DNA of 64,000 nt from Mytilus galloprovincialis (taxonomy: Eukaryota > Mollusca > Bivalvia > Mytilida > Mytilidae), in contig NC_134839.1 of the NCBI RefSeq assembly GCF_965363235.1, forward strand, positions 59,673,560-59,737,559. The letters are read 5' to 3'. Shown here piece after piece: positions 1-12,106 of the stretch (position 1 is the first letter of the stretch; each line of letters opens with the position of its first letter). A model generated the notes under the pieces. The model saw only the letters and a program-made list of their open reading frames with translations, was not told where the DNA came from and ran no database searches. A program made the translations under genes and the position numbers.

Positions 1-1400
1 TTTGAACTACATTATTGGTTCACTGTTATAGACAATTTATTCTTCTTTCTTTTACTGGTTGTTGCAACAAAAAATCTTCAGTGGTTACAAAGTTATGATA
101 AAAAGTTGAATACTATGCACTTGTTATGCAATTTTGTACTTTTGTTTTTAGCTTGCTCAGTGTAGTGATAAAAGAGAAAAATAAATCAAATTTATGCCAT
201 TATGTGTTTTGTTTTCTCTTCTAGTATACACATTATCAAAAACTACCTCATTTATCCAAATTGCTGTACCCTAGCTGGAGATATATGCCATCAAAGTTGG
301 ATATACAAATAAAGTGAAAAAATGTCTTGTCCGTAGACATGCATTCCCTAGTAAACTGGAAGCATAATTACATTAATGTTGCATTGCTAAGTTCCCGTTC
401 TTTTGTAGATATGAAAACACTACTAACATTTTTTTCTACCATCTATTAATAGAGGAAAAAATTCAAAAATATGTCAGAATGTCTTGTCCGTAGACACATG
501 TCTTGTCCGTAGACATGTCTTTTTATCAATATTGCTTGGCCTTATGGGTCTTAATTAGTCCTATGTGTTGTTTAAACTTAGAAATATCTTATTTTTAATA
601 AATAAATGGTAATTTAAGTGTTATCGATTTTTGTAAAATTACTTTACAGGAGTGGATTTTAAAAAGTGTCAGATTATCAGTCATAAAAAACATACCTTAT
701 TTTACTTCAATATTGTTTATTCCAGTTGATGCATACCTTAAAAGATTAACTAAATCAAATGAAGAAAAAGTATTTCTCTCTCTCTAACTTTATCTTTTGC
801 ATTCAGTATTAACAGCGGATGAGGAAGTGTCTACGGACAAGACACTTGTACATAACAAGTATTAAATTCAATTATATGTCTGCTATGGAACTTAAATCTT
901 ATTTATAGGTGATGAAAGTTATCTATTCAAATTAAAACTCAGTATTTTCAACATAAATATAGTCACAATTAATTCTAACAGATTTTTTTTTTAACTGAAA
1001 TTGTCTTGTCCGTAGACATTACCACAATATATTTGTATCCAATTTCCTTGAGTTCAGCCTAATTTGATAGGTAAAATGTATGTTATTTTTTCAAGAGAAC
1101 ACATTCAACTATGTCAAAATTGAGTTTTAATAATAGTTTGATTGTTTTAAACAGTCAGATATATGGATTTCAGTTAAAAGAATGTGTCTTCATTTTGGCT
1201 TAACCATTAATTATTGAGATATGTTAAGAATTATGGGTACATTTTTATATTTTCAAAATTTAAAAAACACAGCTTAAAATTTAATTATTAACTTTTAATC
1301 TTAACTTTAACAATCATCTTTGAAAGCATTTAATTGAATATCAATAAAATGTCTTGTCCGTAGACATTATCAAAATGTATTTGTTTCCATTTCCCTCGAA
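1..1400. other. AT-rich intergenic stretch with a recurring 17-bp motif
   Basis: No gene is recognisable on either strand. The stretch is AT-rich and contains six exact copies of one 17-bp near-palindrome (separate entry). The sequence following the copies at 1002 and 1350 is related over about 45 bases, so part of the region may be an old duplication with a spacing near 348 bp. Confidence 0.6.
323..1366. repeat. Six dispersed copies of TGTCTTGTCCGTAGACA
   Basis: Exact copies lie at 323-339, 480-496, 499-515, 1002-1018 and 1350-1366 on the plus strand and at 828-844 in inverted orientation. The ends TGTCT/AGACA are inverted repeats, so each copy is a small imperfect palindrome. Copies two and three are separated by only two bases. 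The motif stays perfect although surrounding sequence is diverged. It is not part of a visible ORF. It could be a protein-binding site, a hairpin or the remnant of a repeat unit; function unknown. Confidence 0.85.
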
Positions 1401-1784
1401 GTTAAGTAAACAAGAGGCTCTCAAGAGCCTGAATCGCTCACCTGGTAAACAATGCCTTATTGAACATATTGAACCATGCCAGGCAAACATGTACAGCTAA
1501 CAATTCTTCAATATTACAAATATATATGACTTACTGTTTATAAATAAAGAAAATGAGACCAAAACACAAACACTTAAAACTTAGCAATGGACTGTGAAAA
1601 TGAGGTCAAGTTCAAATAAAACCTGTGTAACCGACATATAGATCATAAAATATTTTCATACACCAAATATAGTTGACCTAATGCATAAAGTATTAAAAAA
1701 ATAGACAAAAACTAAAAAAGTTAACTTTGACCACTGAATTATGAAAATGAGGTCAAGGTTAGATGACACCTGTCAGCTAGACAT

Positions 1785-2560
1785 TCACCTCAGAAACTTA
1801 CAAAACCTTTGAATAGACTTATTAAGAAGGGATATAATTACGATACTGTTGTCAAGTCATTAAAGATTGCATATTTTGGCGTTAATATTGAGTCACTGAT
1901 AAGGTCTTTGCATCGGAACTAAACACATTTATTCTAAAAACAGTTGTTGGCATGACACGGGTTATGTTCTTCTCATATATGTTATGATGGTATGATACTA
2001 AACCCCTAACGGGAAGGATTGTGCCTGATGTTCATATGATGAAATCATAATCTTTCAGTCAGTTTAGTTGAAGTCTGGAGCTGGCATGACAGTTAACTGC
2101 TAGTAGTCTGTTGTTATTTATGTATTATTGTCATTTTGTTTATTTTCTTTGGTTACATCTTCTGACATCAGGCTCGGATTTCTCTTGAACTGAATTTTAA
2201 TGTGCGTATTGTTATGCGTTTACTTTACTACACTGGTTAGAGGTATAGGGGGAGGGTTGAGATCTCACAAACATGTTTAACCCCGCCGCATTTTTGCACC
2301 TGTCCCAAGTCAGGAGCCTCTGGCCTTTGTTAGTCTTGTATTATTTTAATTTTAGTTTCTTGTGTACAATTTGGAAATTAGTATGGCGTTCATTATCACT
2401 GGACTAGTATATATTTGTTTAGGGGCCAGCTGAAGGACGCCTCCGGGTGCGGGAATTTCTCGCTACATTGAAGACCTGTTGGTGACCCTCTGCTGTTGTT
2501 TTTTATTTGGGCGGGTTGTTGTCTCTTTGACACATTCCCCATTTCCATTCTCAATTTTAT
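1785..2560 (+). mobile_element. 5'-truncated Penelope-like element tail
   Basis: This insert interrupts a family A monomer between ...GACAT and GTACACC. It begins with the last codons of a Penelope-like ORF (NRLIKKGYNYDTVVKSLKIA and onward, ending in RSLHRN and a stop near 1921) and continues as about 640 bp of 3' untranslated sequence ending ...CCATTCTCAATTTTAT. Nearly the same coding tail recurs at about 62820-62940. Short 3' pieces of the family also lie near 6585, 16770, 30545 and 39575. Confidence 0.7.
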
Positions 2561-2646
2561 GTACACCTTACAATCATTCTATACACCAATTTTAGTAGAC
2601 CTATTGCATATAGTATAAGAAAAACAGACCAAAACACAAAAACTTA

Positions 2647-3795
2647 CCCCTATGTTCTATTTAAAGTAAGGGCAGCCATGTTTTTTGACGGATCAAAAAT
2701 AGAAGCACACACTTTGTGCAGGATAATCTAAGGAACTATCATGCTAAGTTTCATCCAAATCCATTCAGTAGTTTCAGAGGAGAAGATTTTTTAAAGTTAG
2801 CAAATATGATGAACAAATTGTGAAAAATTGTCATTAAAGGACATTTACCCCTTAAGGGGTCAATTGACAATTTTGGTCATATTAACCTATTTGTAGATCT
2901 TACTTTGCTGATCATTTTTGCTGTTTACAGTTTATCTTTATCTATAATGATATTCAAGATAATGACCAAAAACTGCAAAATTTCCTTAAAATTACCAATT
3001 AAGTGGCAGCAACCCAACAATGGTTTGTTTGATTCGTCTGAAAATTTCAGGGCTGATAGATCTTGACCTAATGAACATTTTTAACTATGTCAGATTTGCT
3101 CTAAATGCTTTCGTTTTTGAGATATAAGCCAAAAACTGCATTTGACCCCTATGTTCTATTTAAAGTAAGGGCGGCCATGTTTTTTGACGGATCAAAAATC
3201 GAAGCACACACTTTGTGCAGGATAATCTAAGGAACTATCATGCTAAGTTTCATCCAAATCCATTCAGTAGTTTCAGAGGAGAAGATTTTTTAAAGTTAGC
3301 AAATATGATGAACAAATTGTGAAAAATTGTCATTAAAGGACATTTACCCCTTAAGGGGTCAATTGACAATTTTGGTCATATTAACCTATTTGTAGATCTT
3401 ACTTTGCTGATCATTTTTGCTGTTACAGTTTATCTTCATCTATAATAATATTCAAGATAATGACCAAAAACTGCAAAATTTCCTTAAAATTACCAATTAA
3501 GTGGCAGCAACCCAACAATGGTTTGTTTGATTCATCTGAAAATTTCTGGGCTGATAGATCTTGACCTAATGAACATTTTTACCCCATGTCAGATTTGCTC
3601 TAAATGCTTCCGTTTTTGAGATATAAGCCAAAAACTGCATTTGACCCCTATGTTCTATTTTAAGTAACGGCGGCCATGTTTTTTGACGGATCAAAAATCG
3701 AAGCACACACTTTGTGCAGGATAATCTAAGGAACAAACATTTTAAGTTTCATTCAAATCTATTCAGTAGTTTCAGAGGAGAAGATGTTTGAAAAA
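2647..3795. repeat. 499-bp tandem repeat, 2.3 copies
   Basis: Unit starts (CCCCTATGTTCTATTT) are at 2647, 3146 and 3645, giving a period of exactly 499 bp twice. The first two units are almost identical and the third is cut off near 3795, where the element's right end begins. No ORF of note lies within the unit. It sits inside the composite repeat 1405-3866. Confidence 0.85.
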
Positions 3796-3866
3796 TTGTT
3801 AACGACGACGACGGACGCCAAGTGATGAGAAAAGCTCACATGGCCTTTTAGGCCAGGTGAGCTAAA

Positions 3867-4596
3867 AAAGCACAAACTAAATTATATCACTATAGCATTA
3901 GAATGATTATCTGGTGCATTTTGTATAGTTTTGTACTTATCTGTCATTTTGTCATTCATTCCCTCATTCCAAACAGTTATAGAGACTTTTTGCCAAAAGC
4001 CTTTTCATTATGAAAAGAGTTTAAGTACGTAAGTTATAAGTTACAGATCTAATATATGTTTGGTTCAGCTCTGGCAATTTTTGCTGCAATTAGGACTTTA
4101 GAGTTTGAAAATTTTGCGAAAATAACAATTATATCTACATATGTATATATACGATTGCAAGACAGACAATGTGCAATGTGCATCCAGCTTGTAATCCCTA
4201 GTCTATATGTATTTTATATGTTATTAATAAATGCAAGCAATATTTTCAAGCATAAAAAAATACTGTAAAAGTACAATTTCCATAAATTTCAAGGGCAACA
4301 TTTCTGTCAAAAGTATTGGTATTTCTTAAAAAACTAGCTAAGAATATACACCTAATATAAAAGTGGCCTTAATGCATTCATAACATATAAAACCATGTCC
4401 ATATCTAAATATGTCCCATCATCAAGCATAACAAGTGCAAACCTAAATATTTGATTAGAGTACAAAATGCACATGTATGAAATACATAATGTATGTTCTT
4501 GTTTGGACTTTTCCTATCAATGAGTAACAACAGTGCTAAATGTCTAAGCCCATTAGGTTCTACACAATACATAAATAAGCAGCATGTCCATGCATG
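3867..4596. other. AT-rich intergenic, nothing recognised
   Basis: No gene, RNA gene or repeat family recognised. A 70-codon ORF at 4056-4268 has no domain character and typical AT-rich chance composition. Confidence 0.5.
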
Positions 4597-4740
4597 CAGT
4601 GGTGGATCCAGAAATTTTTGTAAGGAGGCCTGCTGACTGACCTAAGGGGGACCTGCTCCAGTCACACTTCAGTGATTCCCTATATAATGAACGAAATTTT
4701 TCCCACGAAAAGAGGGGGCCCAACCTTGGATCCGCCTATG
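4597..4740. mobile_element. Family D MITE, about 144 bp
   Basis: Inverted ends are visible: CAGTGGTGGATCCA at the left and, on the other strand, CATAGGCGGATCCA at the right. The interior holds the sequence TTCAGTGATTCCCTATATAAT, which recurs in the partial copy near 6287-6380. No coding capacity. The superfamily cannot be assigned from this copy. Confidence 0.65.
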
Positions 4741-6284
4741 ATATCTGGTTGGAATGGGGAAGGTTTAATCCAATGGCCTGTACATTACTTGTAAGATGTT
4801 ATTCTTTCTGCATCTAAATAAGACCTGGCAATAACTGTTTGAGGGGAAAATTTACAAAATAAAAGTTTACAAATGAACTTTTAGCCCATTTTCAATAAAC
4901 TCTTTTCAGGTGGTAGCAGTCAAAAATTTCCACTTACTGGTTGACAAGTACTTTGCATTTATTTTGCAGAAAACATGTAAATTTAATTTGCACTAAAATG
5001 CTAAAAAATGCCATAAGACTTTTAACACCAAAAATTCAACAAATTAAAAACAGAAGCAATAAAATAAATGTACTTTAAATAAAATGCATCTTCACAATTT
5101 AATAAATACATGTGTAAACATTGTTCATGTATAATTAAAAACACTTTCACAGAATAATAAATTGTATATTACCTTATAGTTAAAAACTTTCTTTAATAAT
5201 CCTTGCAAAATGGCATTATGCTATACCTAATGAGATTATTTTTAAAGTAAATAATCTTTTATCCCACGGCCATGGTGTCATTTACAACATTTAACTGAAT
5301 TATTATTATATATCATTATATGTTTACGTTAACCTTATTAACCATTCAAGGAAAACAGAAAAAAAAATGTAGGAAAGTAAGCGATATATACTAGGGAATT
5401 AGGGATGTCAAAAGATCGAAAATTTAACACTCAGGTACTCGGTCATAATACTTGGGAGTACTCGAGTACTCAGATAAATCTTAAACTTCCAGTGAAAAGT
5501 AAAGATTTTTGTTGGGATGTGATATTTTTGTTATTACCTTTAATAAACTTAATTAGTAATATGATGACATCGCTTGACATCTTAACGATAGACACACATA
5601 TTACCGGTAGTTGCTGCAGAACTCAAACTGTATAACTATAAAATATAACTTGATACTTGCATGGTTATGTGTATCGCTAGTTCAACTTTTGTGTCAATAG
5701 AACAATGAATAATGCACCATCCTTTCTAAAACAATAACCTATCATAATTTAATTTTGGATACATGTCTTCTAAATTGGCTGAAGTTGTTTTGTTTATCAG
5801 CTCATAGACATAATTTTGTCATGTGACCATGACGTCATCAACGTTTTTTCATGGTTTACTCTGGCTTAAAATGGAATTTAGAATTAAATTATTAGAAATG
5901 ACTGTAATATTTTTTCTGTCTATTCGAAATAACATAAAGCATGTGGTGCACACTTTAAAATAAAATAAAATAACCCGCTATGCATGTCAATAAAACCACC
6001 AGTTGTTCCTGTGGAGTTTATATTATAACTTGTTGCATAATTTGTCAACACAATATTGGACTTCACATTACTTATTTGAAAACATATTTAATTATAAATT
6101 TAACAATAATAAAGTTTCAAATAAACATTTATTATATCAATGTAGATCTCATACCTTCACGTTTAGAAACAAGTCTTGATTAATATTAACAAAGACTATA
6201 TATATAAGTTGTAGTTATATAAAAAATAAAAAATTAATGGCTTGTGAGTTATTAATTCATGAAAGTGTTCATTTGTGAACATAC
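4741..6284. other. Intergenic, nothing firmly recognised
   Basis: AT-rich sequence with small ORFs only. Near 5990-6090 the plus strand reads CSCGVYIITC, which faintly resembles the start of a GIY-YIG endonuclease domain as found in Penelope-like elements, but the match is too short to call. Confidence 0.4.
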
Positions 6285-6286
6285 AC

Positions 6287-6380
6287 TACCCGCTCCAGTC
6301 ATGCTTCAGTGATTCCCTATATAATCAACAAAATTTTTCCCGAGAAAGGGGGGCCAGGGCCCCCCTAGATACGCCTATGG
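6287..6380. mobile_element. Partial family D MITE
   Basis: Shares GCTTCAGTGATTCCCTATAT and the purine-rich GGGGGGCC stretch with the copy at 4597-4740, and ends ...ACGCCTATGG. The left end is missing. Confidence 0.55.
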
Positions 6381-6584
6381 AGCGAGAACCCTGAGACTAA
6401 ATTATAACACATAGGAGTAAGGATAAACGAATTTACGTTGTGAATATATATTTATTATTAGTATTACAAAGGATATTTCAATGGTAATATTAACATCGTG
6501 GAAATATCTCAATGTTTATAAAAACAAACTGAGTATCCGAGTTATCTTGTTTTCCAAAGTTAGAATAGGTAATGCAAATGCCTA

Positions 6585-7140
6585 GGACTGTGTCAAAGAG
6601 ACAACAACCCAACCAAACAGCAGAATACAACCCATAGCCGCCAATGGGTCTTCAAAGCAGGGAGAAAAACCTGCACCTAAACTTGTTTAGCAAACATCAC
6701 ACTTAACTCAGAAACATACAAATGAACCAAAATTAAAAAATATACAAGACTTACAAAGGTTGAGGCACTTAACTTGGGACAGGCACTATATATATGTGGC
6801 AAAGTAAAACAAATTTTGTGAGGTCTTAAATCTATACCTTCACCTCTAGCTAATGTAGAGTAAACAAAATCACAGCAGAAACATGCAGTTTAATTAAATC
6901 AAAAAAGTCCAATTCCAATGTTAGTGTAGGTTATAGAAAAAACTATGAAGCAAAATGAAAAAGATAACATAAATTAGCAAAGGACTACTAGCAGTTACTA
7001 ATTACATGCCAGCTCCAGACATCAATTATAGACTTTTAAAACATGTTAAAGAAAGATTATGTCTTCCATGCCTTCATCAGATGAAAATCAACCACCTGAC
7101 CACAATACCTCTGAAAGTTAGGTATTTAGTATCATGTCCT
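6585..7140 (-). mobile_element. Old Penelope-like 3' tail, minus orientation
   Basis: Read on the minus strand this is a diverged version of the 3' untranslated tail seen at 1950-2560. The shared landmarks are the GTTGTTGTCTCTTTGACAC-type block, the CTGGAGCTGGCATG block and the TTAACTGCTAGTAGT-type block, in the same order. No coding part remains. Confidence 0.6.
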
Positions 7141-9098
7141 AATGATTATCTTCTTGCTGAAATTTTGTAAAATATATTTTTTGACTGATTTTCTGGATCA
7201 ATTAAACAATAAATGACCAGATTCCCTGTGCTTTAATTTAATTTAAATTTAATAAACCCCAATCTAATCAGTTTATAGGTAGACCATGACCTGTATCAAG
7301 TTCATTTGCTCCCAAAACACATTTGCTCCCAAACATTCCCACCCCAAACATTTGCCTTCTGGATCCGTTCACACCCTATTTTTATTCAGATGTCAGTTGA
7401 ATTACATTTCGGCCACACCAATTTAATAGTTCTTCAGACATTTGCTCTAAAAAAAAATGGGGTGAGCGAGAGAAATATTTTTGTTTTTATATATTTCTTG
7501 AAAATGAGTTTTTGACAGGCGAGTGGTCTGCAAGAGGGGCGAGCGATATCTTTCTTTTTTTATTTTAAACTAATACATGCTAGGATTATCAAACAGAATG
7601 AGGGAAAAGCACTGATGTTATGATGCATACATTAAAAATTCATTTGCCTGTACCAAATCCTTGAAAAGAAAGGAAGAAATCTACACATTCATGACACAAA
7701 ATCAGCATTTGTAAAGGAATACAATTACAAAAGGCAAAGAAATAGACTTTTATTGCTGTTCTTCATCTCAAAGTTACAGTGATGTCTCTATTAATGCCAA
7801 GCAAATACTCAACATCACAACAGCTATGTGTCTTCTTGTTCCGCTGTGGTATAGTTTATTTTTGTTTAATCAATAATTTTTCTGTGTGTATTAATTTCAT
7901 TGTATGAAATGTGGTCAAGAGGCACCATATGTGTATGTTTATATATAATAGGTAATTATTTGATAAATATTCATGCATGTTTATAAGGACCAAAATGATT
8001 AGTGAATGAAATATATCTTGGTTTGCATTAGAACATGCTAAGCAAGTTATTCAATTGGCTAGCTAACATGGTTCCTTTTACCCAATTTGAATACATTATT
8101 CTGACTTTTACTTAGCAAACTACTATAAACTCTTTAAAATATTTGGAAAAAAAACGCATAAACGTGACTTAAAAATGCCATTTGGGAATGAATAAGTTCT
8201 TAATATCATTATCATTAACACTAAAATGCAATCTTTTTAGGCGGACCTGTTGGTAATTCAGTTAAATTATTGTTTTGAGATTTGGATCTCACCCCTCTTT
8301 TGATCTGAGGCTGTTCGTCTTTCCATTAAAACATTTACATATTTAGTTTACTGACTTGCCGAACACAGAAATATCCATATCAGTCAGTGCCTACATTGAT
8401 TGATGATGCCAACCGTTGTTGACGAATTTGTGCGTGTTTAATATCATCAAAAGAAATATTGACCTACTTTACCCTTTTCGCTTCATAGAAAATATCTTCA
8501 AATGTAAATGATGAGGAACACTGGATAGATGCTTGTTCAAGGATTGTCTTTTCACACCATAATTTGAGCTGAACCAACAACAATTGATGGACTTTCTGTT
8601 TTGATTTTTATATTTCCCTTCACATTTTATTGATTGATCACACATTTGAACCACGATTTAATATACCGGTAAGCATAAACAAAGCGTCAGTGAGAAAAAA
8701 AATATTTCAAGGGAAGACTAATTTCGGAGTGGCATGCAGGCCAAAAAAATACGGAAGCGGTAGTTATTTTCTTTTATTGAAAAGTTTATTTCTCCAAAAC
8801 AGGAGCGGGAAAATGCAAAGAACTATAAATCAAATTGGTCTGGCATTATTAGATGGTTTTTTAGATGTATGTACATGTATCAAAATATTTATTTCCTGAA
8901 GAAGAAAAATTGTCAATTTTTTTTGGTGAATAGATGATTTATTATTAATTTATTTAAGATTACCATTAATTGGTATTTCAAAGTAATTTGGTATTATTGT
9001 TACAATGTATGTGTTTGTGTAAAGTAAAACATAAGTAGCTAGCTTGGTACATGTACATGTACATGTGTTGGAGAAAAAACAATGATGATTTTAAATTT
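7141..9098. other. Intergenic, no gene recognised
   Basis: AT-rich. ORFs of 61-89 codons are present (7306-7515, 8630-8899 plus; 8469-8654 minus), but none shows a domain, signal peptide or flanking splice sites that would make it convincing. The 89-codon ORF at 8630 overlaps the minus ORF head to head, as expected by chance. Confidence 0.5.
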
Positions 9099-9099
9099 A

Positions 9100-10215
9100 A
9101 ACAAGAGTGCACACGCTGAAATGTCTAGCCTTCTTTACTAACCATTGATACATTGTATTATGTTGCTAGTCCTAAACCATGTAAATAGAATGCTTTACTG
9201 AACTATTACATAAACTTAACATAATCCAAGAAAATGAGGTCAAGGTCATATATAAACCAAACGAGAAATACAGGTGCACCTTACAATCATTCAATACACT
9301 AAATATAGTTGACCTATTGCTTATATTTTCTAAACAAGAATGTGTCCTCAGTACACGAATGCCCCACTCGCACTATCATTTTCCATGTTCAGTGGACCGT
9401 GAAATTGGGGTAAAAACTCTAATTTGGCATTAAAATTAGAAAGATCATATCATAGGGAACATGTGTACTAAGTTTGAAGTCGATTGGACTTCAACTTCAT
9501 CAAAAACTACCTTGACCAAAAACTTTAACCTGGAGAGGGACAGACGGACGAACGGACGGACGGATGAACGGACGCACAGACCAGAAAACATAATGCCCCT
9601 CTACTATCGTAGGTGGGGCATAAAAACAGACAACCAAGAAAACTAAACATTGACCAATGAACCATGAACCATGAAAATGAGGTCAAGAACGGATGAACAA
9701 TGCCAGACAGACATGTTCATCTTACAATCCTTCCATACAACAAATATAGTTGACTTATTGCTTATATAGTTTAAGAAAAAAACAGACTGAAACACATAAA
9801 TTTAACACAGGGCAAAAAAACCTGCAAGACTGTCATGTACATCATAAAATAGTTCCATACACCAAATATATATAGTTGACCTATTGCATATATATACATG
9901 TATACACATGTACATATGTAGTATTAGAAAAAAGACCAAAACTCAAAAACTAAACTTTGACCACAGAACCATGAAAATGAGGTCAAGGTCAGATGGCAAC
10001 TGCCAGTTGTATATATGTACACATTAAAAATCATACCATACACCAAATATAGTATTAGTAGACCTATTGCATACAGTATAAGAAAAACAGACCAAAACAC
10101 AAAAACTTAACTATAACCACTGAACCATCAAAATGATGTCAAGGTCAGATGACACCTGTCAGTTGGACATGTATGCCTTAAAATCCTTCCATACATCAAA
10201 TATTATTCATTTTGT
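9100..10215. repeat. Family A monomer array with a nested MITE
   Basis: Begins AACAAGAGTGCACACGCTGAA and contains several diverged monomers of about 150 bp with core ATGAAAATGAGGTCAAGG and block CCATACACCAAATATAGT. A separate element (9336-9625) is inserted in the first monomers. No coding capacity. Confidence 0.65.
9336..9625. mobile_element. Non-autonomous element with TGCCCCAC/GTGGGGCA ends (single-unit copy)
   Basis: Starts ACAAGAATGTGTCC and ends GTAGGTGGGGCATAAAA. The left TGCCCCAC and right GTGGGGCA are inverted. One copy of the internal unit (GTTCAGTGGACCGTGAAATT and following) is present, then a GGACGGACGGA-type purine-rich tract. The same element with about four internal units lies at 10889-11727. 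Confidence 0.65.
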
Positions 10216-10888
10216 CAAATACATGTATCTAATAATTCACAGAAGAAAACATGTTTACCACGGGGGGGTCTCTTCCTATATAAAGGTATATACATATGTG
10301 CCGCTGGAATGGGTCCCTTTTTTGATCCGTCAAATATATCAATGGGGTGCAATTTTACCGAGGAAATATATCAATAGGTAGTAATTGACCGATTGTGATA
10401 TATCAATGGGTCATAAATTTCAGTTTTTTGTGCAACGATCTTCACTGAATTTCCCAAACTCTTTGTCATTAAAATTTCCACATCTGCTGAAACTTATTTA
10501 CACAAGTTTTGATATTGATTAAATTTAATTACACTGTCACAATTAATAATCTTCAGTAAATTACCCAGTAGATATCGAACCTTTTGCACTAGTTGCGTCA
10601 CGTGAGTTGCGTAACAGATCAATTTATTTGCACTTAATTTGTTGCGTCTATTCTCATTGACATTGTGTGTCTTGCTTAATCACTTTTAATTTGTTGAAAG
10701 AATTTGTCATTATTTGATTGCCAAAATGAAAGACATACGAAGCAAGTCACAATGTATAAAAAGTTAACAGTTATAGGTCAAAGTACGGCCTTCAACACGG
10801 AACTTCTATTACTGTTTGTTAAATTAAATTTTTCAAAAAATTGTGCAGAATTTGCTTAACTTTTCAACTGATTGCTCATAGAGCAAAA

Positions 10889-11727
10889 ACAAGAATGTGT
10901 CCAAAGTACACGGATGCCCCACTCGCACTATCATTTTCCATGTTCAATGGACCATGAAATTGGATAAAAAATATAATTAGGCATTAAAATTAGAAAGATA
11001 ATATCATAGGGAACATGTGTACTAAGTTTCAAGTTGATTGGACTTCAACTTCATCAAAAACTACCTTGACCAAAAACTTTAACCTGAAAAACTTTAACCT
11101 GAAACATGCACTTTCATTTTCTATGTTCAGTGGACCGTGAAATTGGGGTCAAAAGTTTAATGTGGCTTTAAAATTAGAAAGATCATATCATAAGGAACAT
11201 GTTTACTAAGTTTCAAGTTGATTGGACTTCAACTTCATCAAAAACTACCTTGACCAAAAACTTTAACCTGAAAAACTTTAACCTGAAACATGCACTTTCA
11301 TTTTCTATGTTCAGTGGACCGTGAAATTGGGGTCAAAAGTTTAATTTGGCTTTAAAATTAGAAAGATCATAGCATAAGGGACATGTGTACTAAGTTTCAA
11401 GTTGATTGGACTTCAACTTCATCAAAAACTACCATGACCAAAAACTTTAACCTGGAAAACTTTAACCTGAAACATGCACTTTCATTTTCTATGTTCAGTG
11501 GACCGTGAAATTGGGGTCAAAAGTCTAATTTGGCTTTAAAATTAGAAAGATCATATCATAAGGAACATATGTACTAAGTTTCAAGTTGATTGGACTTCAG
11601 CTTCATCAAAAACTACCTTGACCAAAAACTTTAACCTGAAGCGGGACAGACGGACGGACGGACGGACGAACGGTCGCACAGACCAGAAAACATAATGCCC
11701 CTCTACTATCGTAGGTGGGGCATAAAA
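10889..11727. repeat. 184-bp tandem array inside a nested MITE-like element
   Basis: Same ends as the copy at 9336-9625 (ACAAGAATGTGTCC ... GTGGGGCATAAAA) but with about four internal units. The block TGCACTTTCATTTTCTATGT starts at 11107, 11291 and 11475, a period of 184 bp, with a diverged first unit before it. The array ends in a GGACGGACGGAC tract. It is nested in the hAT-type element, so it arrived later or moved with it. Confidence 0.8.
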
Positions 11728-12089
11728 ATGCATTAAATACAGGTTTATTTCCTCAAAACTGCGTGTTTTTGGCTCATAATTATAACCAGCTGTGAAGTCA
11801 TATTGTTTGTGCTATTGCACCTTCAAAACAGTGTTTTTACTTGTTATTGTTTGAAAAGTTCAATGTTTCATATAAATTAAAGTGTATTGTATAATTGAAA
11901 AGTGTTTTTGATGTATAATAAGATTGTATATGCATATAGGTACTATTTGAGCTGATAAATATATGAATGGGTTATGATTTCGCTGTGAAATATATGTATA
12001 GGTAAGGATTTCACAATTATTCAATATATGAATGGGGGGTGTTTTTAAAATCCCAGCTGCACACCTGTACCCAAAATCCCATGTTGAGA

Positions 12090-12106
12090 CCCCCCCCCCC
12101 CCCCCC
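12090..12106. repeat. 17-base C homopolymer
   Basis: Uninterrupted C run at the inner side of the right inverted repeat of the hAT-type element. The left repeat has seven G residues at the matching place, so the run has probably expanded. Confidence 0.95.

Larger units (their letters stand above)
1405..3866. mobile_element. Composite bivalve dispersed repeat (family A) with nested insert
   Basis: The left part (about 1405-1784) begins with CAAGAGGCTCTCAAGAGCCT and contains diverged family A monomers (core ATGAAAATGAGGTCAAGG). Monomer sequence resumes at 2561 after an inserted Penelope-like tail, then comes a 499-bp tandem repeat, and the right end at 3833-3866 reads ...GGCCAGGTGAGCTAAAAA. 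The left GCTCACCTGG and right CCAGGTGAGC are complementary, suggesting short subterminal inverted repeats. No transposase is visible. The class (non-autonomous DNA transposon or Helitron-like) is not certain. Confidence 0.6.

Noticed and set aside
5980-6183. Possible GIY-YIG remnant (CSCGVYIITC)
   Set aside because: Only about ten residues resemble the domain; the rest is AT-rich and uninformative.
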